Source: CAG-390 sp045544735
Lineage (GTDB): Bacteria; Bacillota; Clostridia; Oscillospirales; CAG-272
Reading direction: 5' to 3'
NCBI GenBank assembly: GCA_045544735.1
Contig: JAZPZM010000113.1
Coordinates: 1 to 50,744 of the forward strand
DNA length: 50,744 nt
Each line of letters starts with the position of its first letter. The stretch's first letter is position 1. Shown in pieces: positions 41,615 through 50,326 of this stretch. Position numbers and translations under genes: made by a program. Under the pieces are notes generated by a model that worked only from the letters and a program-made list of their open reading frames with translations, was not told the origin of the DNA and did no database searches.

Positions 41615-42775
41615 ATGGATATCAAAGCAATTGATTCACAATACGTTGCGGGAACTTACGGCCGTCTGCCCGTCGAGATAGTATCGGGCAAGGGCTCTAT
41701 CGTAAAGGACGTAAACGGTAAGGAATATATTGATATGGGTTCGGGCATCGGCGTTACCGCGTTTGGTCTTTGCGACGACGAATGGGTAAAGGCAGTAAGC
41801 GAACAGCTCTCAAAGCTTCAGCACATGTCCAACCTCTATTATACCGAGCCTTGCGCAAGGCTCGCGGAGCTTCTTTGCAAGAAAACGGGAATGTCGAAGG
41901 TGTTCTTCGGAAACTCAGGCGCAGAGGCAAACGAGTGCGCTATCAAGGTGGCAAGAAAATACGCCGCCGAGAAAAAGGGCGACGAGTATTATAAGATAAT
42001 CACGCTTCAAAACAGCTTCCACGGAAGAACGCTTACAACTCTTGCCGCTACGGGACAGGACCACTTCCACCGCCTGTTTACTCCGCTTACCGACGGCTTT
42101 ATCCACGTTCCCGCAAACGATATAGACGCGCTTAAGGCGTGCGTTGCTGAAAACAAGGTCGCCGCTATTATGCTTGAGTGCGTTCAGGGCGAGGGCGGAG
42201 TTCTCCCCGTAGATCGGGAGTTTATTTCTGCCGCCGCTGAAATTGCCGAGAATGAGGACATCCTTCTTATCATCGACGAGGTACAGACGGGTAACGGCAG
42301 AACGGGCAAGTTCTATGCGTATATGCATTACGGCGTAAGCCCCGACGTGGTCACTACTGCAAAGGGACTTGGCGGCGGACTTCCTATCGGCGCGTGCCTT
42401 ATGAGCAAAAAGGTTGAAAACGTGCTTGGCAAGGGCGACCACGGCTCGACCTACGGCGGCAATCCCGTTTGCTCCGCAGGTGCAGTAAACGTAGTCAGCA
42501 GAATTGACGACGCGCTTCTTAACGAGGTTGCGGCAAAGAGTAAGTTCATATTTGATTCATTGAACGGCGCAGAGGGCGTTGAGTCCGTCAGCGGTCTTGG
42601 ACTTATGATAGGAATTAAAACCGTAAAGCCCGCCGCCGAGGTTTTGGCAAAATGTATAGAGAACGGCGTTCTTTGCCTGACCGCAAAGGACAAGGTGCGC
42701 TTGCTTCCCGCACTCAATATTCCGATGGACGTGCTCGCTCGCGCTATCGACGTTATCAAAAAGGCTTGTATCTAA
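41615..42775 (+). CDS. argD: Acetylornithine aminotransferase
   Basis: 386 residues, class III PLP aminotransferase. FFGNSGAEANE, LIIDEVQTGNGRTG and the PLP Lys250 in TTAKGLGGGLPIGA are present. It makes N-acetylornithine. GGAGG within the end of argB serves ATG 41615, which lies one base after the argB stop. Confidence 0.94.
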   Translation: MDIKAIDSQYVAGTYGRLPVEIVSGKGSIVKDVNGKEYIDMGSGIGVTAFGLCDDEWVKAVSEQLSKLQHMSNLYYTEPCARLAELLCKKTGMSKVFFGNSGAEANECAIKVARKYAAEKKGDEYYKIITLQNSFHGRTLTTLAATGQDHFHRLFTPLTDGFIHVPANDIDALKACVAENKVAAIMLECVQGEGGVLPVDREFISAAAEIAENEDILLIIDEVQTGNGRTGKFYAYMHYGVSPDVVTTAKGLGGGLPIGACLMSKKVENVLGKGDHGSTYGGNPVCSAGAVNVVSRIDDALLNEVAAKSKFIFDSLNGAEGVESVSGLGLMIGIKTVKPAAEVLAKCIENGVLCLTAKDKVRLLPALNIPMDVLARAIDVIKKACI

Positions 42776-42790
42776 GCCAAAGGAGATATT

Positions 42791-43774
42791 ATGAATCTTA
42801 AAGGTAAACATTTTCTGAAGCTGCTCGATTTTACCCCCGAGGAGATCGGCGGACTTATCGACCTTGCCGCAGAGCTTAAGGCAAAGAAAAAGGCTGGCGT
42901 TCCGCACAGACTTTGCGAGGGCAAGAATATCGCACTTATATTTGAAAAGACCAGCACCCGTACGCGTTGCTCATTTGAGGTAGCCGCGGCGGATCTCGGT
43001 ATGCACCCCGTATACCTCGATCCCTCGGGCTCGCAGATCGGCAAAAAGGAGTCAATAGCTGACACCGCACGCGTTCTCGGCAGAATGTTTGACGGTATCG
43101 AGTACCGCGGCTTCGGTCAGGAGCTTGTAGAGGAGCTTGCAAAGCACGCGGGCGTTCCCGTATGGAACGGACTTACCAACGAGTTCCACCCCACGCAGAT
43201 ACTTGCGGATTTCCTTACCATCAAGGAGCATTTCGGCAAGCTTAACGGAATAAAGCTCGTTTATATGGGTGACTCCAGATACAATATGGGGAACTCCCTT
43301 ATGGTAGGCTGCGCAAAGATGGGTATGCACTTCGTATCTTGCGCTCCCAAGGAGTATTTTCCGTCCGAGGAACTGATCGCTACCTGTAAGGAGATCGCGG
43401 CACAGACTGGCGCAACCCTTGAGTTTATCACCGATCCAATGGTCGCAACGAAGAACGCAGACGTTATTTATACCGACGTTTGGGTATCTATGGGCGAGCC
43501 TGCGTCGGTTTGGAAGGAAAGGATCGACGCGCTCTATCCATATCAGGTCAACAAGGCTCTTATGGATAACGCAGGTGCGCAGTGCCGATTCATGCATTGT
43601 CTGCCCGCATTCCACGACCTTAAGACCACCACGGGCAAGGAGATATACGAAAAGTTCGGTATAGACTGCATGGAGGTCACCGACGAGGTGTTTGAAAGTG
43701 ACGCTTCCATCGTTTTCGACGAAGCCGAAAACCGTATGCACACCATAAAAGCCGTCATGGCGGCTACTCTGTAA
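42791..43774 (+). CDS. argF: Ornithine carbamoyltransferase
   Basis: 327 residues. Carbamoyl phosphate motif STRTRCSFEVAA, ornithine motif FHPTQILADF and the catalytic HCLPAFHD are intact. Some features (SQIGKKESIADTARVLGRMFD) resemble catabolic ArcB sequences, but its place at the end of a biosynthetic operon favours citrulline synthesis. argG, argH and carAB are not in the window. AAAGGAG precedes the ATG. Confidence 0.93.
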   Translation: MNLKGKHFLKLLDFTPEEIGGLIDLAAELKAKKKAGVPHRLCEGKNIALIFEKTSTRTRCSFEVAAADLGMHPVYLDPSGSQIGKKESIADTARVLGRMFDGIEYRGFGQELVEELAKHAGVPVWNGLTNEFHPTQILADFLTIKEHFGKLNGIKLVYMGDSRYNMGNSLMVGCAKMGMHFVSCAPKEYFPSEELIATCKEIAAQTGATLEFITDPMVATKNADVIYTDVWVSMGEPASVWKERIDALYPYQVNKALMDNAGAQCRFMHCLPAFHDLKTTTGKEIYEKFGIDCMEVTDEVFESDASIVFDEAENRMHTIKAVMAATL

Positions 43775-43790
43775 AATAAAAAAGGATTTT

Positions 43791-43855
43791 TATGAGAGTT
43801 CTCATAAGGATATTTACAAAAATCGGCAGAGGGATTGTTTCCTCTGCTGATTTTT
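43791..43855 (+). terminator. Palindrome and terminator after the arginine operon
   Basis: TATGAGA/TCTCATA (43791-43806) is a tight palindrome that includes the TTCTCATAAGGA motif (43799-43810). It is followed by a strong stem AAAAATCGGCAGAGG / CCTCTGCTGATTTTT (43818-43832 with 43841-43855). This lies between argF and the HD gene. Confidence 0.75.
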
Positions 43856-43873
43856 GGTGTTAGGAGAAAGAAA

Positions 43874-44440
43874 ATGGATTGCAGACAATATATTGAATTT
43901 TTGAATGTTATTGAAAAATTGAAATGCAATACTCGCCATTCTTGGACGTCAAGCGGCAGACAGGAGTCGGTTGCCGAGCATTCATGGCGACTTGCGGTAA
44001 TGGCGATGCTATGCGTTGATGAATATCCTAATGCTGATATAAATAAAGTCATTAGGATGTGCTTGATACATGACTTTGGAGAAGCTATAACAGGAGATAT
44101 TCCTGCATTTTTGAAAAGCCAAAATGACGAAATAGCGGAAGAATTGGCAATTGAAAAATTGATCTCCATATTACCCTCTAATACAAGAGCTGAAATAAAG
44201 CTTCTATTTTCGGAAATGAAAGAAATGCAAACTGATGAAGCAAAGCTGTATAAAGCCCTTGATAATATTGAGGCGGTGATTTCTCATAACGAGGCGGATA
44301 TTTCCACTTGGCTTCCGATGGAGTATGAAGAAAATCTTACATACGGTCAAAAAAATTCAGAGTGGTCCGCATGGACAAGAGAATTACGAGAGCTTATAAA
44401 GCAAGATAGCCTTGAAAAGATTCGTAGAGAAGGAAAATAA
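43874..44440 (+). CDS. HD-domain phosphohydrolase (YfbR / 5'-deoxynucleotidase-like)
   Basis: 188 residues. Metal ligands fit the HD family: His36 (SVAEHSWR), His66-Asp67 (CLIHDFGEAITGDIP) and Asp130 (KALDNIEAV). Spacing matches YfbR-like 5'-deoxynucleotidases. AGGAG before ATG 43874 sets the start. The gene is AT-richer than the arginine genes and is isolated between two terminators, with no obvious promoter in the 100-base gap; it may depend on read-through. Probably an accessory gene. Confidence 0.82.
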   Translation: MDCRQYIEFLNVIEKLKCNTRHSWTSSGRQESVAEHSWRLAVMAMLCVDEYPNADINKVIRMCLIHDFGEAITGDIPAFLKSQNDEIAEELAIEKLISILPSNTRAEIKLLFSEMKEMQTDEAKLYKALDNIEAVISHNEADISTWLPMEYEENLTYGQKNSEWSAWTRELRELIKQDSLEKIRREGK

Positions 44441-44444
44441 AATA

Positions 44445-44478
44445 AACCTCGACAAGATTCTAAAAAATCTGTCGAGGT
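44445..44478. terminator. Bidirectional terminator between HD gene and lipoprotein gene
   Basis: AACCTCGACA...TGTCGAGGTT stem extended by AGATT/AATCT with one bulge. T-rich tracts follow on both strands, serving both convergent genes. Confidence 0.8.
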
Positions 44479-44509
44479 TGTTTTCTTATTAGAGCTTCTT
44501 TGGCTTCCT

Positions 44510-44541
44510 TTTGTTTTAAGCCGGAAATCCGCCGTCGACGG
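44510..44541. repeat. 32-bp direct repeat, outer copy (end of SDR gene duplicated)
   Basis: Matches 46054-46085 at 30 of 32 positions, same orientation. Read on minus it encodes VDGGFPA plus the stop codon, the exact end of the SDR protein at 46060, but has no gene body attached. It begins 5 bases beyond the stop of the lipoprotein gene. Confidence 0.85.
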
Positions 44542-44546
44542 AAGCA

Positions 44547-46013
44547 TCATATTACAACCAATTTCACCGATTGATCGACAACGATAGATTCTTGTAAGAT
44601 AAAGAAAATCATTGCTCTTAAATCCGATTGATCAATGTGTTCCAATACAACCGAAAGAATTGTACATCTATCAGCGCCATACTCAAGCTCGGGATAATCT
44701 TGCAAATCCTCTGGTGAGTAACAAATAATAAGATCAGATACAGCACTGTTTAGTGTTCCGTTTTTTATTTCAAATTTGATTCCAACAGTTGCTCCGTTAT
44801 CAAGGTCTTCTTGGACTTCTGCAATAACTTCGTCTATATAGTTGTCAATCATATCTGATGGAATATCGTTTGACAGACATTTTCTATAATCGCCAATCAC
44901 CGCGAGGAATAATCTTTGGCGTTCATCTTCACTTATTGCGTTTTCGCAGTATGGCAGTGGCGATCGTTCATTCGTGAAATCATGTTGGTCAAAAAGCTCA
45001 ACTTCGCCCGCTTGTCCCCACATGTTGTTTGCGGCAAGAGAGTTGTACCTGTCCTTCGTGTTGATTGCGAAATAATCTAGATTATCATGTACAAGGAGTG
45101 CAGCTTGCCAGCAAGCATCAAAGTGATACCAGTTCCCATCCACCAGTATCATAGACCAAGCATGGTCTGCTCCTTCAAATCCATTTTTACCAAGCGAACG
45201 AGCATCTATGGTTTCAAATCCAATTTGATTTGCCAGCATATTTAGGTAATAAGCATAGTCTGTACACATACCAATTTTGTAAACGATACAGGTATAAAGA
45301 TCCGGAGAGAGACCGTATGTTTCATACGGATTTCCGTAGATCATGTGTTCAGAAACATAGAGGTACAGTTTTGTAATACGTTCCCAATTGCTATCGTCTT
45401 CTTCGATTAACGATAGTGCTTCGTTCATTATATTCTCAAACTTAGCGTAGTTTTCATCACAGGTTTTTTTATCTCCAACAAACTTAAAAGTTGCTGTCCC
45501 GTCGTCGTAAGAAAATGGGGTGTTGGATACCAAATATGTTTGAATAATTGATCGAATGGGAATAAATTCGCGAAGAAGAAAACCTAACACTTTATTAAAT
45601 TCCGCGTAAGACTCAAATCCACTGACAACCCCATTGTGAGCAAGAATTGAATCTATCATTTGACAATACAAAAAATATTCGCGTTCAGACATGTAATTAC
45701 GCGCATCAGCCGTAACCATATACTTGTTGTATTTGAATAAAGGTTCTTCGGTGTTGTCAGGGGAGGACGGAGTATCCGGCTTTGGGGATTGTTCCGTAGT
45801 GTCCTCTGGCAACGTCGTATTTCCCTCTTGAGACGTTGTAGTGTCTTCGTGTGAAGTGTTGTCGCCTCCTGAATCACCGCGTCCTGTGGTTACCTCGGGC
45901 GCCGGGGTATTTTCAGAGTCATAGGGAGTATAATCGGTTTGCGTGGGCTGGCATCCCGTCAAGATGGTCAGTAGAATAATAAGGGTTAAGGCTGTGGAAA
46001 GTATATTTTTCAT
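44547..46013 (-). CDS. Transglutaminase-like lipoprotein
   Basis: 488 residues from the ATG at 46013 (an in-frame ATG at 46049 adds 12; neither has a strong ribosome binding site). A lipobox LTGC with Cys21 follows a hydrophobic signal, so it is likely anchored outside the cell. A Thr/Pro/Glu/Asp-rich linker runs to about residue 90. The core has the transglutaminase/papain-type triad: Cys250 (GMCTDYAYYLN), His284 (GADHAW) and Asp299 (WYHFDACW). Such surface proteins may act as proteases or crosslinkers; the substrate is unknown. AT-richer than its neighbours and enclosed by 32-bp direct repeats, which suggests insertion behind the SDR gene. Confidence 0.82.
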   Translation of the reverse strand: MKNILSTALTLIILLTILTGCQPTQTDYTPYDSENTPAPEVTTGRGDSGGDNTSHEDTTTSQEGNTTLPEDTTEQSPKPDTPSSPDNTEEPLFKYNKYMVTADARNYMSEREYFLYCQMIDSILAHNGVVSGFESYAEFNKVLGFLLREFIPIRSIIQTYLVSNTPFSYDDGTATFKFVGDKKTCDENYAKFENIMNEALSLIEEDDSNWERITKLYLYVSEHMIYGNPYETYGLSPDLYTCIVYKIGMCTDYAYYLNMLANQIGFETIDARSLGKNGFEGADHAWSMILVDGNWYHFDACWQAALLVHDNLDYFAINTKDRYNSLAANNMWGQAGEVELFDQHDFTNERSPLPYCENAISEDERQRLFLAVIGDYRKCLSNDIPSDMIDNYIDEVIAEVQEDLDNGATVGIKFEIKNGTLNSAVSDLIICYSPEDLQDYPELEYGADRCTILSVVLEHIDQSDLRAMIFFILQESIVVDQSVKLVVI

Positions 46014-46053
46014 CGCTATTATTCTTTTTAGAAGATTGTTGTAATTCATTGAG

Positions 46054-46085
46054 TTTGTTTTAAGCAGGAAATCCGCCGTCTACGG
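46054..46085. repeat. 32-bp direct repeat, inner copy at 3' end of SDR gene
   Basis: The native copy: it spans the last codons and stop of the SDR gene. The partner copy is at 44510-44541, 1544 bases away. Confidence 0.85.
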
Positions 46086-46779
46086 GTATAAATGCACCCG
46101 TGATGAAATCAGCCTTTTCCGACGCCAAAAACGCAACTGCGTTTGCGATTTCGGACGGTTTCCCAAGACGGCAAAGCGGAGTGCGGTCGATGAGATAATC
46201 AATGGTTTCCTTGTCAAGCTCGCCGTTCATATCCGTGTCGATAACACCCGGCTCTACGAGGTTTACCGTAATTCCCGAAGGGCCGAATTCCTTTGCAAGC
46301 GACGATGTAAGTCCGCGAAGTCCCGACTTGGTCGCGGAGTAGTGCGCCTCGCACGCCGCGCCGCGCGCGCCCCAGATCGAGCCTACGTTTATTATTTTTC
46401 CCGAATGCTGCTTTACCATTTCGCGCAGAGCCTCTTGTGAGGCGGCAAATACGGCGGAAAGATTTACCGATATCATTCTTTGCCAATCCTCGTCGGTAAG
46501 CTCGGTGAACAGCTCTATTTGAGAGATTCCCGCACAATTCACAAGCACGTCAACGCCGCCAAGTGCGTTGATTCCCGCTTGTATAGCCTCACGTGCTTTG
46601 CTGATATCGGCAAGGTCTGCCTGATGGGGAATAGCCCCCGTTTCGTCCGATACGCTTTGCGCGGCGGCGGTATTTGAGCCGTAAACGAAGAACACCTTGT
46701 CGCCGTTTTCGCAAAACGCGCGCACACACGCCTCACCGATCCCGCGCGAGCCGCCCGTAATTATGATCCTTTTATCCAT
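46060..46779 (-). CDS. Short-chain dehydrogenase/reductase (FabG-like)
   Basis: 239 residues. TGGSRGIG at 8-15 binds NAD(P); NCAG, Ser134, Tyr147 and Lys151 (HYSATKSG) form the active site. The end VDGGFPA is typical of FabG-like reductases. It is not beside other fatty-acid genes, so a role as the main 3-oxoacyl-ACP reductase is unproven. It starts 3 bases after the MutS-like gene. Confidence 0.9.
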   Translation of the reverse strand: MDKRIIITGGSRGIGEACVRAFCENGDKVFFVYGSNTAAAQSVSDETGAIPHQADLADISKAREAIQAGINALGGVDVLVNCAGISQIELFTELTDEDWQRMISVNLSAVFAASQEALREMVKQHSGKIINVGSIWGARGAACEAHYSATKSGLRGLTSSLAKEFGPSGITVNLVEPGVIDTDMNGELDKETIDYLIDRTPLCRLGKPSEIANAVAFLASEKADFITGAFIPVDGGFPA

Positions 46780-46782
46780 AGC

Positions 46783-48384
46783 TTATTTTTTGATTTTCTT
46801 TATTATTGAGTCGTAAGAAAGACCGTATTTGTTTGCAATATCGCGCGCATAGCTCTTTCCGTCGGGCTTTGCGCGGTATATCTTAAATGAACGCTTGCCC
46901 GATTCCATACCCGCAACGAGAGTATCTATCGGCGCGCCGCCGCTTTTGGCGGTTTTTTCGTTTATATCGTCTATCATAGCGGTGAGTTCGTGCAGGTGAG
47001 TGGAGAAAAGCACGCGGCAACCAACGCTCGAAAAGCCCGCAAGCACCTCAGCGCCGATATATGACGCCTCGTATGAGCCGGTAGAGGACAGCGATTCATC
47101 AAGAAGCACAAGGGAGTTTTCCGTAACAGCCTCAAATATCTCTCCGAGCCTTGCGCATTCCTCGCCAAGTCTACCCTTGTCGATGGTATCGTCAGCACCC
47201 GTGGGGAAGTGCGTGAATATCGCGTCGACCGTGGATATCGTTACCTCGTCGGCGGGCAGGAACAGACCAAGCTGGAACATTGCCTGAGCAATACCAAGTG
47301 CGCAGGTAATGACCGACTTTCCGCCGCGGTTGGGACCCGAAAGCACGTATATCTTTGCTTTTTCGTCGAATACAAGATCATTCGTAACGATCTCGTCCTC
47401 AACCTTAAGCGCGACTGTGGGGTTATAAAGCCCCTTTGCCGCAAAGGCGTTGGCGGAATAAGGCGCGATAGTCGGCGCGCAAAGAGCGCAACCGCGCTCG
47501 CGAAGGCGCGAAAGCAGACGAGTGCCCTTTACGAGAAATTCTATCTCAGGCATAAGATTCAGCAGAAAATCCGTGTTTTCAAGAACGTACTGCTGAACTA
47601 TCTTTTTCCAAGAGCGCAGAGAGGATTTGTAAACGTCGTTGATCGCGGAATTAAACGCAAGCGCGAGAGCCGTTTTTTGCGTTTCCGTCTGCTTCTTATC
47701 AAAGGGAACGAGATTTGCAATGCAGGTGTACTGATCGTCCTTGAAATTGAGCCTTAGTATCTTTTCAAGCACGTCGCCCGAACGAAAAGCGTCGGGGTTG
47801 ATGGAAAGCACGCCCGCGCTTTGAGGACGGAGCTGTGCATCAAGGTTTACGCCGACGGTCACGCTTTTGATGTCGCGAACACGGCTCGTAAGCTCGCACA
47901 GACGCTCGTTAAGCTCGCTGTAATATTCGCTGTCGGCAAGCTCGCTTATGCGCTCACAGAGGGTTTTGAAGGCAACGCCCTTTACGTTGTCCTTCACCGC
48001 GTTAAGCCCGTCGTCGAGCGTGTCGATGCAGGAGATGTAAAGCTCGATCTCGGTGATGCTCGACAGATAATCGTTAGCATCTCCGCTGTCGGCTTCAAGG
48101 CGGCGAAGCTCCATAATATCGGAAAGAATGGGGAGCAGAGAATTAAAGGTCTTTACAAGAGAAGGGTTTTCAAGAAGGTCGGAAAAGACCTCGTTTCTGT
48201 AAGCCAAAACCTCGGTGTCATTGGTGAAAAAATCGGAAAGAGTACTGTTTTTAAGATCGAAAACCTCAAGAAAGCCCATTTCCTCAAGCGCAAACATCGA
48301 GATATTGGGGCGCTTCGCACCCGCAAGGCTTTCCTGATATTTACTTGCATCGGGGTATATCAAAGAAAAATTAGTAAGATCCAA
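46783..48384 (-). CDS. MutS-related ATPase (no mismatch-recognition domain)
   Basis: 533 residues. The C-terminal MutS ATPase has Walker A GPNRGGKS near 349, Walker B LVLLDESLSST and FSTHLHELTA. The N-terminal half is helical core/clamp-like; the mismatch-binding domain I with Phe-x-Glu is absent, as is a C-terminal Smr nuclease. It is therefore one of the MutS-like families outside classic mismatch repair. The start is TTG 48384, with AAAGGA 11 bases upstream. Confidence 0.85.
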   Translation of the reverse strand: MDLTNFSLIYPDASKYQESLAGAKRPNISMFALEEMGFLEVFDLKNSTLSDFFTNDTEVLAYRNEVFSDLLENPSLVKTFNSLLPILSDIMELRRLEADSGDANDYLSSITEIELYISCIDTLDDGLNAVKDNVKGVAFKTLCERISELADSEYYSELNERLCELTSRVRDIKSVTVGVNLDAQLRPQSAGVLSINPDAFRSGDVLEKILRLNFKDDQYTCIANLVPFDKKQTETQKTALALAFNSAINDVYKSSLRSWKKIVQQYVLENTDFLLNLMPEIEFLVKGTRLLSRLRERGCALCAPTIAPYSANAFAAKGLYNPTVALKVEDEIVTNDLVFDEKAKIYVLSGPNRGGKSVITCALGIAQAMFQLGLFLPADEVTISTVDAIFTHFPTGADDTIDKGRLGEECARLGEIFEAVTENSLVLLDESLSSTGSYEASYIGAEVLAGFSSVGCRVLFSTHLHELTAMIDDINEKTAKSGGAPIDTLVAGMESGKRSFKIYRAKPDGKSYARDIANKYGLSYDSIIKKIKK

Positions 48385-48416
48385 AATTTTGTACGTCCTT
48401 TCAATGATTATAGTAC

Positions 48417-48445
48417 ATTATAGCATATAATTTGACGAAGTTCAA
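48417..48445 (-). promoter_or_regulatory. Promoter of the MutS-like / SDR / lipoprotein genes
   Basis: On minus: TTGAAC (48440-48445), 17-base spacer, TATAAT (48417-48422). The -35 box overlaps the stop codon of the Xer gene. Confidence 0.75.
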
Positions 48446-49539
48446 TCCTCGTCGTCGTAATCCTCAACGTCGTCTCTGCCGACGCTTGCATCCTCGCCCG
48501 TTATCGAGTCAAAAGGCGTGGATTTTAGCATCTCGCCGGGAGAAATGTTTGCAAGCGGCGACATCGCCATCGCCCTCTCAATATCGGAGTTAGCAACGTG
48601 AGTGTATATCTGCGTTGTGTTTAACTGCTCGTGTCCGAGTATCTCCTTCAGCACGCGCACGTCGACTCCGCCCGATTGATACATGAGCGTTGCCGCCGTG
48701 TGTCTTAATTTATGTACGGAAAAATGGCGGTATTCAAGCCCTGCGGCTTTGAGATATTTTTCAACCGTCCATTGAACGGCTCTGTTGCTGATGCGCGTGC
48801 TTCTCGTTGACAAAAAGAGTGCCTTCGTGGGTATGTGCTTTTTGTCGGGAGCGGTCCTTACGGGGATGTATTCGGAGAGCACCGCCTTGCAGGCGTCGTT
48901 CAGATAAATTATCCTTTCCTTATCGCCCTTGCCGACCACGCGCACGGAGCGAAGCTGCTTGTCAATATCACCGATATTGATGCCGACAAGCTCCGAAAGA
49001 CGCATTCCGCAGTTGAGGAAAAGCGTTATCATTGTGTAATTGCGCAGTCTCATTTCGGGCTTGCATTCCGTGTCTCTGCCTACGGTGTTGAGCAAAAGCA
49101 CGGATTCCTCAAGCGTCAGGTGCTTCGGCAGGGATTTACGCTTTTTGGGCGTTTCTATATTGACGGACGGGTTGTTTTCGATAAGTCCGCGCTTTGTGAC
49201 GAGGTATTTATAAAGCCCCTTTATTGCAGACAGCTTTCGCGCTCTTGCCGCCGAGGCGTTCCCGAATTCCTTTTCGCAAAACAGCAGAAAATCGTAAATA
49301 TCCGAGGTCGCAACGGACGATATCAGCGCAAGGTCTACGTCCTTTACGGAAATATCCTCGTATGCGGGAGTTCCGTATGGAATTTTGCTTTTCTTTGAAA
49401 TGATATATTTGAAGAACGCCCTGAGGTCAAGCATATATTCGCTTACCGTGCGAGGCGAGCAGGCTTGTATGACCAGCTTGTAGCCCGCAAATTCACGCAA
49501 AATGGGCGAATATTCTTCAGGATTATATTGACTTCCCAT
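48442..49539 (-). CDS. Tyrosine recombinase, XerC/XerD family
   Basis: 365 residues. Catalytic residues are in place: Arg180 (GMRLSEL), Lys near 204 (GKGDKER), His276 and Arg279 (VHKLRHT), His303 (LGHEQL) and nucleophile Tyr312 (TQIYTHV). The N-terminal SAM-like core-binding domain is complete. ATG 49539 is set by GGAGGAG. The protein continues about 50 residues past the tyrosine and ends in an acidic tail (DDVEDYDDED), longer than typical Xer. It probably resolves chromosome dimers, though phage-type roles are not excluded. Confidence 0.9.
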   Translation of the reverse strand: MGSQYNPEEYSPILREFAGYKLVIQACSPRTVSEYMLDLRAFFKYIISKKSKIPYGTPAYEDISVKDVDLALISSVATSDIYDFLLFCEKEFGNASAARARKLSAIKGLYKYLVTKRGLIENNPSVNIETPKKRKSLPKHLTLEESVLLLNTVGRDTECKPEMRLRNYTMITLFLNCGMRLSELVGINIGDIDKQLRSVRVVGKGDKERIIYLNDACKAVLSEYIPVRTAPDKKHIPTKALFLSTRSTRISNRAVQWTVEKYLKAAGLEYRHFSVHKLRHTAATLMYQSGGVDVRVLKEILGHEQLNTTQIYTHVANSDIERAMAMSPLANISPGEMLKSTPFDSITGEDASVGRDDVEDYDDED

Positions 49540-49624
49540 ATTACTCCTCCATAAATCGTACGAGAACATTATACAACATTTTTGACATTTTTAGTGGATA
49601 AAGTGTAAACTTTTTGTTTTTCTA

Positions 49625-49653
49625 TTGAATTTTAGAAAATCTAAAGCTATAAT
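49625..49653 (+). promoter_or_regulatory. Promoter of the 199-residue membrane protein
   Basis: TTGAAT (49625-49630), 17-base spacer, TATAAT (49648-49653). Confidence 0.8.
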
Positions 49654-49685
49654 AAATTTGTTATTTACGCCCAAGGGGGAAACTC

Positions 49686-50285
49686 ATGAAATCGTTTTGG
49701 AAGAGATATTCCTATTCAATAATCAAGCTTTTCGTCAATCAGTTCGCGATATCCATTTTCGGACTGGTGCTTGCGCTCGCCTGCGGAAAGGCGGAGAACA
49801 GCACGCTTATGTACGTAACGAGCGTCGGAGCTATAATATTTTACCTCTTTTTGCTTTACGCGGCACTTTGGGAGGTCGGCGCAAAGGACAAGATCGCCGT
49901 TGATGGCGGCAGACTTCCCAGAAACTATCTCAACGGATTGTATATGGGACTTTTAGCCAACGTTCCGAACTTTATCCTTGCCATTCTCGTCAGCATCGGG
50001 TTGCTTTTTGCCGACGGCGGCGTGATATCGAAGATCGGCGGTATATCAAGCTCGATTTCTATTTTCGTTCAGGGAATGTACTCTGGGCTTCTTGCCATCG
50101 ACGTCGGCGGTGCACCGCTGAACTCATACTTTTTCGTTTATTTCCTGATTCCGCTTCCCGCGGTTTTGATCTGCACGCTCTCGTATTTCTTTGGAATGAA
50201 GAACTATCATTTTACAAAGCTTCTCATTTCCGAAACGCCCGAGGAGGCAGAGGTCAGAAGAGAGAAAAAGAAGCGCGACAGATAA
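49686..50285 (+). CDS. Membrane protein of unknown function
   Basis: 199 residues with about five hydrophobic segments and a charged C-terminal tail (EEAEVRREKKKRDR). No motif recognised. AAGGGGG lies upstream of the ATG; it has its own promoter and terminator, so it is a single-gene unit. Confidence 0.8.
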   Translation: MKSFWKRYSYSIIKLFVNQFAISIFGLVLALACGKAENSTLMYVTSVGAIIFYLFLLYAALWEVGAKDKIAVDGGRLPRNYLNGLYMGLLANVPNFILAILVSIGLLFADGGVISKIGGISSSISIFVQGMYSGLLAIDVGGAPLNSYFFVYFLIPLPAVLICTLSYFFGMKNYHFTKLLISETPEEAEVRREKKKRDR

Positions 50286-50292
50286 TATCGTT

Positions 50293-50325
50293 AAAAAGGT
50301 GTTTCCGTTTGGAAACACCTTTTTT
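50293..50325. terminator. Bidirectional terminator between membrane gene and rnpB
   Basis: AAAAAGGTGTTTCC (50293-50306) pairs perfectly with GGAAACACCTTTTT (50311-50324), with T-runs on both strands. Confidence 0.92.
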
Positions 50326-50326
50326 G

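Noticed and set aside
44510..44541. Pseudogene of the SDR reductase
   Set aside because: Only the last eight or so codons are present; nothing else of the gene is recognisable, so a recombination footprint is a better description.
48442..49539. Prophage integrase
   Set aside because: No phage genes, tRNA or obvious att core beside it; the gene has the layout of a housekeeping Xer recombinase.
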